Below, in pieces: positions 1 to 6,654 of a DNA stretch of 6,724 bases. Source of the DNA: DAIRVC01 sp036803025. Its GTDB lineage: Bacteria; Chloroflexota; Anaerolineae; Anaerolineales; E44-bin32. The stretch is from positions 1-6,724 of the forward strand of contig DAIRVC010000149.1 of NCBI GenBank assembly GCA_036803025.1. Direction: 5' to 3'. The stretch's first letter is position 1; each line of letters opens with the position of its first letter. The translations under genes and the position numbers were made by a program. Below the pieces are notes generated by a model. That model saw nothing but the letters and a program-made list of their open reading frames with translations, was not told the origin of the DNA and ran no database searches.

Positions 1-1514
1 GCGCCGAAGGTTGGACAGGTCAGCCCAAGCAGATTCGCGTCCAGGACGACATGGGTGACGCCGTATTCGTCGCGGAAGCGATCGACAAGTCTGCAATCGA
101 CGTACTCGACCCGATCGCGGTAGAACCATTCGGCCATGCGCTGGCGCTCGTACCAGGCCAGAACCTCGACGTCCAGGTAGGGGATCGACTTGAAGTCGAC
201 CAGAGCTGCGGCGCCGGTGGACAGGCGGAACTCCTGCAGGCGCGGCGGGATCAGGTACAGGTCGCCGGATTCGCGGTTGGCGGCGACGAAGGTCATCATC
301 GGGCGGGCGGGGTCCGCCTGCATCTGGCGCTGGTCGATGATGAAGCGGGCGAGGCCGGCAAGGGCCAGCGCCGTCGCCAGTCCCCAACAGGTAGCTTCCA
401 GGAGCCTGCCCCGCGCAGCAAGATGGCGTTCGACAAGCGCGCCGGCGCGCTGCGCGCCCCAGCCGACGATCAATGCGCTGGCGATGGGGACCAGGATGGT
501 CGACAGCCGCCAGGGGAAGAGAAGTGCCAGCGCGAAGCTTCCCGTCGCCACCTGCACCAAGGTCAAACCCAACGCCACCAGCAGTCCGGCTAGGAGGATC
601 GGGAACAGTCGGGTCCGGCGGGCCAGAGCCAGGCCAGCAATGCACAGCGCCAGTTTGATGACCACCGTCGCGTCCAGCCACTGTGAAACGAGCGCGTGAT
701 GCGGGATGCGAATGTCAACCAGGATCGCCTGCGCTTCGGCGGACAGCCGTGCCGAGGTGGGCCCGAGCGCCAGCACGACGTAGATCACGACCGGGGAAAC
801 CAGCGCCAGCGCCAGCAGTCCGGCCGCGAGCGGAGCGCGCCAGTTGCGGCCCTCGCGCCACAGAAGCCACAGGTAGGCCGCGCTGAGCGTGCCGGCGCTG
901 AGCAGGTAGGTCGGATGGATGCTGGCGGCGGCCACGGCTGCGGCGACGGCGGCATACGGTCGTCGCCGCAGGAAGAGAGCGACCGAGAGCAGCAGCAACG
1001 CGCCGAAGCAGCTCGGTTGGAACACGGGGCCGAGCAGCCGCTGACCGGCCACACCGCCATCGAAGAGATAGTCCCACTCCGGCCCGAGCAGGAACGTCAA
1101 TCCATACCGCAGTGCGGCGGCGTGCACCAGGATCAGCCCGGCCAGGAAGAGGCGGCGGGCGGCGCGCCGGCTCAGGTCGAAAAGGTGGATGGCGATGTCG
1201 GCCAGGCTGAAGAAGTAGACGCCGAAGATGGCCAGATAGATGGCGTAGAAGGCGGCCGGTGTCAGGAAGCGGTAGACCGTTTCCACCAAGAGACTGAAAA
1301 GCGGGACCGAGTCGACCGTGTTGGCCAGCCAGTCGCGCGCCAGGTCTCCGACCCCGGCTCGGGCGGCGCCATGCAGGAAGTACTGGTTCTGGTTGGAGGT
1401 GTACAACGGCGATTGGCCGTAGGCCAGGCCGAAGAGCAGGGCCCAGAGCAGAGGCTCGAGCAGGCGGCGCAGCCGCGATCCGGGCACTTCGCCCGAGACG
1501 GAGGGGGCATTCAT
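1..1514 (-). CDS. Multi-pass membrane protein of unknown function, GT-C-like (DUF6798-like?), C-terminus cut by window edge
   Basis: An uninterrupted minus-strand frame of 504 codons runs from an ATG at 1514 to the left edge with no stop. The protein has a short N-terminus, a first membrane segment (about residues 18-38), then a conserved-looking loop, SPLYTSNQNQYFLHG (35-49) followed by RDWLANT (60-66). Many Leu/Ala/Val-rich segments follow, with short Arg-rich loops between them. A soluble tail near residues 400-504 contains GDLYLIPP, VDFKSIPYLD and YGVTHVVLDAN. Few residues are probably missing. The pattern of an acidic first loop, many membrane spans and a soluble C-terminal part resembles GT-C lipid-sugar glycosyltransferases. 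From memory the loop and tail fit proteins annotated DUF6798, but no activity can be assigned. An in-frame ATG at 1523 would add MRR. Neither start has a clear ribosome site. A GATAAT hexamer just upstream could give a leaderless message. Gene existence is near certain; function is unknown. Confidence 0.85.
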   Translation of the reverse strand, partial: MNAPSVSGEVPGSRLRRLLEPLLWALLFGLAYGQSPLYTSNQNQYFLHGAARAGVGDLARDWLANTVDSVPLFSLLVETVYRFLTPAAFYAIYLAIFGVYFFSLADIAIHLFDLSRRAARRLFLAGLILVHAAALRYGLTFLLGPEWDYLFDGGVAGQRLLGPVFQPSCFGALLLLSVALFLRRRPYAAVAAAVAAASIHPTYLLSAGTLSAAYLWLLWREGRNWRAPLAAGLLALALVSPVVIYVVLALGPTSARLSAEAQAILVDIRIPHHALVSQWLDATVVIKLALCIAGLALARRTRLFPILLAGLLVALGLTLVQVATGSFALALLFPWRLSTILVPIASALIVGWGAQRAGALVERHLAARGRLLEATCWGLATALALAGLARFIIDQRQMQADPARPMMTFVAANRESGDLYLIPPRLQEFRLSTGAAALVDFKSIPYLDVEVLAWYERQRMAEWFYRDRVEYVDCRLVDRFRDEYGVTHVVLDANLLGLTCPTFG

Positions 1515-1698
1515 CCGCCGCATTATCCCAGGATTCGGGGCCGGCGATGGTGGCCTGAGACGGTCGCTGGCGCTCAACCGGGCCGGATGCTATCCTGTCA
1601 CACACCCTGGGGGTTGTGCGTTTCAGGCTCAGACCCACACCGGCGGGCCTGATCCGGCACTGCCCGGCGGCCCGGCCGACCTATCGACGAGGAGACCC
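1515..1698. promoter_or_regulatory. Divergent intergenic region between membrane protein and surface lipoprotein
   Basis: This 184-nt gap separates two divergently transcribed genes and so should carry both promoters. On the plus strand TGCTATCCT (1588-1596) resembles an extended -10 element, with no good -35 partner. It is followed by an imperfect inverted repeat (1601-1618, CACACCC and GGTTGTG arms, one mismatch) that could be an operator or chance. On the minus strand GATAAT (1527-1522) is -10-like and lies right at the membrane-protein start. All of these are weak single-motif calls. Confidence 0.3.
1690..1694 (+). promoter_or_regulatory. Ribosome binding site of the beta-helix lipoprotein gene
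   Basis: AGGAG sits 4 nt before the ATG at 1699, within a longer GAGGAG purine run starting at 1689. The spacing is slightly short but usable. It supports the 1699 start, which also begins a clean export signal. Confidence 0.6.
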
Positions 1699-3756
1699 AT
1701 GAAGCCTTCGCGCCTGTTCATCGCGTGTCTGTCGAGCCTGCTGGGGGCGCTGGCCCTCTCAGCCTGCGGCTCGCCGCTTGTGTGCGCCGATGAGTTCATC
1801 GTCAACAAGACGGTCGACTCCAATGACGGCACCTGCGACGCAGCCGACTGCTCCCTGCGTGAGGCAGTGCGCAGCGCCAACGCCTGCGCCGGATGGCAGA
1901 CCATCACGATCCCTGCCGGCGGCTACCCGCTGACCATCGCCGGCGCCGACGAAGACGCCGCCGCCACCGGCGACCTGGATATCACCGAGGACGTCACCAT
2001 CGTGGGTGAGGGCGCGCCGTCGATCGACGGCAATGGCCTGGACCGCGTCTTTGAAGTTCACAGCCCGGCCGTCGTCCGCATGGAGACGCTGATCGTCATC
2101 GGCGGGCAGGATCAGATCGGCGCCGGCATCCGCAACCACGGTCAGCTGACGCTGGACGGATTGTCGATTCACGACAACCATGCGGTCGTCCCGCCGGGCG
2201 GAGCGGGGAGCTCCTCCGGAGGAGGTATCTTCAACGAGGCCGGGACGCTGACCCTGGTTGGCACGCAGGTCTTCGGCAACAGCGCTGATCACGGCGGCGG
2301 CATCCACAACTTCGCCACCGCCACGCTGGAGGCCACCGACCTGACGCTGGTTGGAAACACCGCCACGCAGAACGCCGGCGGGCTGTGGAACAACATGGCC
2401 GCCGAGGCGACGCTGAACAACGCCGAGATCCGCGGCAACACCGCCGTCGTCTCCGGCGGCGGGATCTACAACGATGGGCATCTGGAAATCAACCTGGCCA
2501 CCTTCGAAGAGAACACCGACGCCGACATGGGCGGTGGGTTCTTCAACCAGACCGACGGCGAGGCGTTCCTGTACGACGCCTGGTTCACCAACAACTCGGC
2601 CGACCTGGGCGGCGCGCTGTACAACCTTGGGTTAATGCACCTGTACCGCAGCAGCCTGACGATCAACACCGCCTTCGGCGGTTTCGGCGGCGGCGCCTAC
2701 AACGACGCCCCCGGCGCGCTGCTGCTGCGCAATGTGACCGTCAGCGGGAACATGGCCGACCCGGCCACGCGCGGCGGCGCGGGGATCTACAACTACGGCG
2801 GTGAGGTGCGTGTCGAGTTCGTCACGCTAGCCCACAACAGCCCGGATGGAATCCTCAACGACGGCGGGGGCCTGGTGAACATGCGCAGCACGATCCTGGC
2901 CTCGCACTCCCTGGGCAACTGTCTGGGCGTCGATTCGGCCGGCTATAACCTGGCCGACGACAGCAGCTGCGGCATCCTCGAGCCGACCGATCTGAGCGAC
3001 ACCGATCCGCTGCTGGTTTGGCTGGACACCAACGGCGGGACCAACCTCAGCCACGCGCTCAGCCCAGGCAGCCCGGCGATCGACAGCGGGACGCCGGACC
3101 TGTGCACTTCCGAGGACCAACGCGGCATCGCCCGCCCGCAGGGCGCCGGCTGCGACCGCGGCGCGCTCGAAATGGTGGGAGTCTCCGGGGCGACTCCTAC
3201 GCCCGTACCTACCCCGACGCTGGTGGCGACACCCACCCCGGTCGGAGTCTTCGGGATTCTGAATCGCAACGCCTTCTGCCGCCTGGGCCCGGGAACGGCC
3301 TACTTCGCCGAGGAGACTTACAACCTGGGGCAACAGCTTCAGGTCGAGGGCGTCAGCGCCCCGGGTATGCCGGTCTGGTACTGGGCGCTGATCCCCGGCG
3401 AGACGAACCACTGCTGGCTGTCGCAGATCGTCATCGACCTCAGCGGGCCGGTTGAAACCCTGCCGGTGATCGACACGCCGCCGCTCCCGGCCGCGCCGAC
3501 CGATCTGCGCATCGCCCGGCGCGCATGCGTGACCGGGCAGGTCTACACCATCACACTGCTCTGGACCGATGCGGCCACCAATGAGACCGGATACAACCTC
3601 TACCGCAACGGCGAGCTGATCGGCAGTCTGGCGGCCAACACCGCCATCTACACCGACAACCCGCCGCACGGTGGCCCGCACACCTACGAGGTCGAGGCTG
3701 TCAACCGCTACGGGGTCTCGGCGCGCGCCTCCGTCCAGGACACGGCTTGTCCGTAG
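1699..3756 (+). CDS. Exported multidomain surface protein: CSLREA, Pmp-like beta-helix, anchor-Q-like, SH3-like and FnIII domains
   Basis: This 685-residue protein starts with basic residues, a hydrophobic stretch (6-20) and lipobox LSAC, which predicts lipidation on Cys23. CSLREAV at 51-57 is the hallmark of the CSLREA domain of bacterial secreted proteins. Residues ~80-400 form a predicted right-handed beta-helix. It carries eight GGGI/GGAL-type turns beginning at 174, 199, 226, 253, 278, 304, 330 and 360, each followed by an aromatic or His plus Asn and most preceded by an xxN element. This resembles the GGA[I/L]/FxxN repeats of chlamydial Pmp proteins. SPGSPAIDSG and DRGALE near 450-493 match choice-of-anchor Q-type ends. 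A Pro/Thr linker (498-515) leads to an SH3-like domain (about 517-582; CRLGPGTAYF, CWLSQIV) and a C-terminal FnIII domain (about 594-685; WTDAATNETGYNLYRNG). Adhesion or cell-wall binding is plausible; no catalytic motif is seen. It is monocistronic and convergent with the exporter gene. Confidence 0.92.
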   Translation: MKPSRLFIACLSSLLGALALSACGSPLVCADEFIVNKTVDSNDGTCDAADCSLREAVRSANACAGWQTITIPAGGYPLTIAGADEDAAATGDLDITEDVTIVGEGAPSIDGNGLDRVFEVHSPAVVRMETLIVIGGQDQIGAGIRNHGQLTLDGLSIHDNHAVVPPGGAGSSSGGGIFNEAGTLTLVGTQVFGNSADHGGGIHNFATATLEATDLTLVGNTATQNAGGLWNNMAAEATLNNAEIRGNTAVVSGGGIYNDGHLEINLATFEENTDADMGGGFFNQTDGEAFLYDAWFTNNSADLGGALYNLGLMHLYRSSLTINTAFGGFGGGAYNDAPGALLLRNVTVSGNMADPATRGGAGIYNYGGEVRVEFVTLAHNSPDGILNDGGGLVNMRSTILASHSLGNCLGVDSAGYNLADDSSCGILEPTDLSDTDPLLVWLDTNGGTNLSHALSPGSPAIDSGTPDLCTSEDQRGIARPQGAGCDRGALEMVGVSGATPTPVPTPTLVATPTPVGVFGILNRNAFCRLGPGTAYFAEETYNLGQQLQVEGVSAPGMPVWYWALIPGETNHCWLSQIVIDLSGPVETLPVIDTPPLPAAPTDLRIARRACVTGQVYTITLLWTDAATNETGYNLYRNGELIGSLAANTAIYTDNPPHGGPHTYEVEAVNRYGVSARASVQDTACP

Positions 3757-3778
3757 TCTCGACGGCCGACACACATCC

Positions 3779-3808
3779 GGGAGCGGCTCTCACGTGAGAG
3801 CCGCTCCC
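3779..3808. terminator. Perfect 30-nt palindrome, probable bidirectional terminator
   Basis: The arms GGGAGCGGCTCTCAC and GTGAGAGCCGCTCCC are exact reverse complements with no spacer. They give a stem of about 13 bp closed by an ACGT loop. The palindrome lies 22 nt after the lipoprotein stop and 38 nt beyond the exporter stop, in a convergent gap. This is where a shared transcription terminator is expected. The following T-run is poor (ATTTG on the plus strand, none on the minus), so it may work as an intrinsic terminator of the non-U-tract kind or as an mRNA 3'-end stabiliser. A protein-binding site is the alternative. Confidence 0.7.
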
Positions 3809-3846
3809 ATTTGCATCCCCGGACTAGCTGCTTGAGCGGCGCCGTT

Positions 3847-5277
3847 CTACGGGGACGGGCCGCGCCGGCCCCAGGACGTCAAGATGCCGATGGCGGTGAT
3901 GGCCGCCGCGGCCAGGAATGCGACGTGCAGGGCTGTGTACAGCTCCGGCCCGGAGTGGCCGGTTGGGGATCCGGCCAGCACGGTGGTGAGGATCGCGCCG
4001 GCCATCCCGATCCCAAGCACCATGCCGACGCTGCGAGCCGTCGCCAGGACGGCCGCAGCCACTCCCTGGCGCCCGGGCGGCGCCGAACCCATCAGCGCGC
4101 TGTTGTTGGGGGAGATGAACATGCCCGTGCCCAGGCCGGCCACAGCCATCAGCGCCGTGAGGACCCAGGTGGGCGTCTCGGGGGACAAGCCGGAGAAGAG
4201 CACCAACCCGGTGGTGAGGATGGCCATGCCCACCATACTGGGCAGGCTTGTTCCCAGGCGGTCGGAAAGTGCTCCGCTCAGCGGAGCGACGATGGCCATG
4301 ACCAGAGGCTGGGCACTCAGCAGGAATCCGGCCTGCTGAGGCGTATAAGCGCGTCCCTGTATCAGGTAGAACGGCATCAGGAAGGTCACACTGAACAAGC
4401 CGATATAGTTGACGACGGCGCTGGCCGTGGACAGCGTGAAGACCTGACTGCGGAACAACTGCAGATCGAGCATCGGGTGCGGACGGCGCAACTCGGTGCG
4501 CACGAATGCCCACAGCGCGAGTGCGGCCAAGGCCAGGGATCCGATCGTCGGCGCAGAAGCCCATCCCCAGGCATGCCCCTGGTTGAGACCGAGCAGCAGC
4601 GCGATCAAGCTGAGCATCAGCAGGGCCGCGCCGGCGAGGTCGAACGGCTCGGGCTGTGAGGCGGGCCGGTCGGCCGGGATGAAGCGCAGGCTCAGCCAGA
4701 GGGCCAACGCGCCCACCGGGACGTTGATGTAGAAGATCGAGCGCCAGCCGAGGGCGCCGGTCAACCAGCCCCCGAGCGAGGGCCCTACGGTCAGGCCCAG
4801 GTAGGTCATCGTGGCTTGCAGGCCGAGCGCCCGGCCGCGTTCTGCCGCCGGAAAGTTGCCGGTCAGGATGGCGGGAGAATTCGAGGCGAGCATCGCCGCC
4901 CCCAGCGCCTGCAGTCCGCGGAACCCGATGAGCGCAGCGGCGGTTGGCGCCAGACCGCACAGCGCCGATCCGAGAACAAACAAGGCAAAACCGGAGGCGT
5001 ACACACGGCGGTGGCCGTGCAGATCTCCCAGGCGCCCAAAGGTCAGCAGCAATCCGCTGACCACCAGCAGGTAGACCGTGACCACCCACTCGATAGTGGC
5101 GATGTCACTGTCGAATGCCTGGCGTACGATGGGGAGCACCGCGTTGACAACGCTGCCGTCGAGCGCCGACATGAACGTGCCGGTGCCGATCGCCAGCAAG
5201 ACCAGCCATTTCTGCCTGTGCCGTTGGGCAGTCGCAGGAGACGGTGGGGAGTGGGACGACGGGGCGGTGGGGATCAA
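3847..5277 (-). CDS. DHA2-family (EmrB/QacA-type) MFS drug exporter
   Basis: This 476-residue integral membrane protein is predicted to be a proton-driven exporter of drugs or other small hydrophobic compounds. Family motifs are visible in order: LDGSVVNAVLPI (39-50, motif D1 in the first helix), GRLGDLHGHRR (81-91, motif A), RGLQALGAA (120-128, motif B), FPAAERGRALG (142-152) and GLTVGPSLGG (161-170, motif C of antiporters). Length and hydrophobicity fit the 14-helix DHA2 group. The substrate cannot be read from sequence. The first ATG codon is Met36 inside helix 1, so translation must start upstream. The chosen start is TTG at 5277, which shares TTGA with the TGA of the long frame of the upstream methyltransferase remnant. 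Translational coupling is therefore likely, and there is no strong Shine-Dalgarno of its own. It is the last gene of the minus-strand cluster. Confidence 0.93.
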   Translation of the reverse strand: MIPTAPSSHSPPSPATAQRHRQKWLVLLAIGTGTFMSALDGSVVNAVLPIVRQAFDSDIATIEWVVTVYLLVVSGLLLTFGRLGDLHGHRRVYASGFALFVLGSALCGLAPTAAALIGFRGLQALGAAMLASNSPAILTGNFPAAERGRALGLQATMTYLGLTVGPSLGGWLTGALGWRSIFYINVPVGALALWLSLRFIPADRPASQPEPFDLAGAALLMLSLIALLLGLNQGHAWGWASAPTIGSLALAALALWAFVRTELRRPHPMLDLQLFRSQVFTLSTASAVVNYIGLFSVTFLMPFYLIQGRAYTPQQAGFLLSAQPLVMAIVAPLSGALSDRLGTSLPSMVGMAILTTGLVLFSGLSPETPTWVLTALMAVAGLGTGMFISPNNSALMGSAPPGRQGVAAAVLATARSVGMVLGIGMAGAILTTVLAGSPTGHSGPELYTALHVAFLAAAAITAIGILTSWGRRGPSP

Positions 5278-5684
5278 GTGCTGCGCTTCATCGAAGAGAG
5301 ATGGTCGGGCCCGGCTTGCGGGCGCGCACGATTAGGAAGTAAGCCACCACCTGGGCGTCCTGGAGGCCGGGATGCGCCTGCGGCGCTGGCTACGGCATAG
5401 TCGATGCGGGAGGGCGCGCCGGCCTGCGCCTGCTGGGCGTATCGGACGAAGACGTCGGCGATGTCGACGGCAGCCAGCTGAGCGCCGCGCTGTGCCAGCA
5501 GGCGTGTGTTGTAACCTTCGCCGCAGCCGACGTCCAGCCCTTTCAAACCGGCGATGTCCGGCAGCATGTCGAGGAAAGCCGGCGTATTGAGGTGATCGCG
5601 GTAGACGTCGTAGCCAGCCCGGCTCAGGCGCGTCCAACCCTCGGCGTTGGCGTTCCAGTAGCGGCGCACCTCGTTGTGCCTCAT
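5274..5684 (-). pseudogene. Class I SAM methyltransferase remnant (internal deletion plus frame change)
   Basis: The ATG at 5684 opens a frame with a convincing methyltransferase N-terminus. It has VRRYWNANAEGW (6-17), the glycine-rich SAM motif I GLDVGCGEGYN (49-59), and the acidic end of strand 2 in AAVDIAD (Asp74). Sense ends near residue 101 (YAVASA). The rest of this frame, to a TGA at 5276-5274, is Pro/Arg/Gly-rich and unlike the family. In another frame, 5389 down to 5291 with a TGA at 5290-5288, the sequence reads HPGLQDAQVVAYFLIVRARK, which looks like the final beta-strand region of such enzymes. The middle of the fold, including motifs after strand 3, is absent. Intact relatives are roughly 250 residues or more, so I infer a deletion of very roughly 100-150 codons whose length is not a multiple of three. 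Activity is very unlikely. It lies 49 nt after mutM and runs into the exporter start. An assembly collapse is the alternative. Confidence 0.8.
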
Positions 5685-5733
5685 GATCTGCCGGGTCTCC
5701 CTCGAGGTCGAAGCTGGCGGGATGCCGATCGCC

Positions 5734-6567
5734 TCACATTCCCCGGATCAATCCGCCCGGTTGGCAGTTGCGACAGAAGTTGGTAATGCGCTGGTTGGCG
5801 GTGATAGCCGAGATGGCCGTCCCGCAGCGCGGGCAGGGCTGATCGGCGCGCATATGTACGGCAAAGAAGTCGCGCGGCTTGAGATGGATCTGTTCACCCA
5901 TTTCGCTGCGGACCTTCTCCAGCGATTCAAGCAGCGTGCGTCGCATGGTTTCGTACAGGCGGTCGATTTCCGCCGGGCTCAGGCTGGTGCGCTTGCGAAA
6001 CGGGTGCAGCTGCGCCGCCCACAGGATCTCGTCGGCGTAGGCATTGCCGATGCCGGCCAGGAACTCCGCCCGCACCAGAACGCCCTTGATCTCACCGCGG
6101 AACGGGCGCAGGCGCCGGCGGAACTGCTCGATATCGACCTCGAGCGCGTCGGGACCCATCGCGGTGTAGGTGGGCACAGCCGCCAGATCCTCGGTCAGGT
6201 ACAGCTGGCCCATCCGCTTGGCGTCGACGTAGCGCAGTTCCTCCGCCGGCTCGACGAAGTGGAGTGTGACATGCACGGGCCCGGCCTTCTTGGCGCCGGG
6301 TGGGCAGAGCTGGAACCGGCCGGTCAGCTTCGGATTGACCGCCAGCATCCGCGGTGCCGGGCTGAGGCCCAGGAGCAGGAACTTGCCGCGCCGGGCCACC
6401 GAACGCAGCGTCGTCCCGGTCAGCCCCTCGACGAAGCCGCGCCCGCGCAGGTCGCGCACCACGATCGGTCCGCCCTTGGGCTCGACCTGTACGCGGGCGA
6501 TGCGCCGGCCGACCAGCCGGCGATCCAGCACCTCGCGGACGACCTCCAGTTCGGGCAGCTCGGGCAC
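5734..6567 (-). CDS. mutM: Fpg/Nei-family DNA glycosylase and AP lyase (MutM-like)
   Basis: This 277-residue cytoplasmic base-excision repair enzyme should remove oxidised bases and nick abasic sites by beta/delta elimination. The frame is open further upstream to an ATG at 6630, but the GTG at 6567 is chosen because it gives M-PELPELEVV. That places the catalytic Pro2, freed by Met removal, and Glu3 exactly at the N-terminus, as the mechanism requires. Lys62 in RRGKFLL matches the conserved active-site lysine. The helix-two-turn-helix lies at about 161-189 (GIGNAYADEI, with Lys161 and Asn175). A C-terminal zinc finger uses Cys245, Cys248, Cys265 and Cys268, with the conserved Arg260. The usual HLGMSG is NPKLTG (78-83), the usual RRFG is KRMG (117-120), and the segment before the finger is short, so lesion preference (8-oxoguanine or pyrimidines) is uncertain. 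It is first in a minus cluster with a methyltransferase remnant and an MFS exporter. Confidence 0.93.
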   Translation of the reverse strand: MPELPELEVVREVLDRRLVGRRIARVQVEPKGGPIVVRDLRGRGFVEGLTGTTLRSVARRGKFLLLGLSPAPRMLAVNPKLTGRFQLCPPGAKKAGPVHVTLHFVEPAEELRYVDAKRMGQLYLTEDLAAVPTYTAMGPDALEVDIEQFRRRLRPFRGEIKGVLVRAEFLAGIGNAYADEILWAAQLHPFRKRTSLSPAEIDRLYETMRRTLLESLEKVRSEMGEQIHLKPRDFFAVHMRADQPCPRCGTAISAITANQRITNFCRNCQPGGLIRGM

Positions 6568-6591
6568 GGTCTGAGCCTGGGCGACATCCGG

Positions 6592-6597
6592 ATTATA
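6592..6597 (-). promoter_or_regulatory. Candidate -10 box for mutM cluster
   Basis: A perfect TATAAT reads on the minus strand 24 nt before the GTG at 6567, inside the 87-nt gap after the upstream gene. Transcription would start about 17 nt before the GTG. No good -35 hexamer is present at 16-18 bp, so this is a one-element prediction. If real, transcripts starting here would exclude the upstream ATG at 6630, in agreement with the GTG start. Confidence 0.4.
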
Positions 6598-6654
6598 CGG
6601 GGCGCGCGGCGGGCGAGGACGGTAAGGCACCGTCGAACGCCTGGCGGCCGGCGC

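Noticed and set aside
51..593. 180-codon plus-strand frame at the left edge
   Set aside because: Antisense to the soluble tail of the membrane protein; charged, low-complexity product with no recognisable motif.
715..1638. 307-codon minus-strand open frame
   Set aside because: It is on the same strand as the membrane protein but in another frame, with an Arg/Pro/Ala-rich low-sense product. It would also overlap the divergent promoter region.
696..1652. 318-codon plus-strand open frame
   Set aside because: It is Gln/Arg/Gly-rich with no domain sense and lies antisense to the membrane protein, whose own frame gives coherent hydrophobic segments. High-GC antisense shadow.
2211..2224. 14-nt palindrome CTCCTCCGGAGGAG with an internal Shine-Dalgarno-like run
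   Set aside because: It encodes the Ser/Gly run before the first GGGI turn and no start codon follows at suitable spacing. Explained by codon content of a Ser-Ser-Gly-Gly stretch.
1759..2481. 240-codon minus-strand frame inside the lipoprotein gene
   Set aside because: Val/Asp/Gly-rich product typical of reading the reverse of beta-helix repeats; no family signature.
2218..2799. DNA-level tandem repeat in the lipoprotein gene
   Set aside because: The repetition is at protein-motif level only; unit lengths vary (25-30 codons) and the nucleotide sequences differ, so it is not a recent tandem DNA repeat.
2827..3774. 315-codon minus-strand frame over the 3' part of the lipoprotein gene
   Set aside because: Antisense to clear anchor-Q-like, SH3-like and FnIII coding; composition-driven.
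3811..4659. 282-codon plus-strand frame opposite the exporter
   Set aside because: Gln/Gly/Arg-rich antisense shadow without domain sense.
3824..5089. 421-codon minus-strand frame overlapping the exporter
   Set aside because: Shadow frame, Arg/Pro/His-rich; the neighbouring frame holds all MFS motifs in order.
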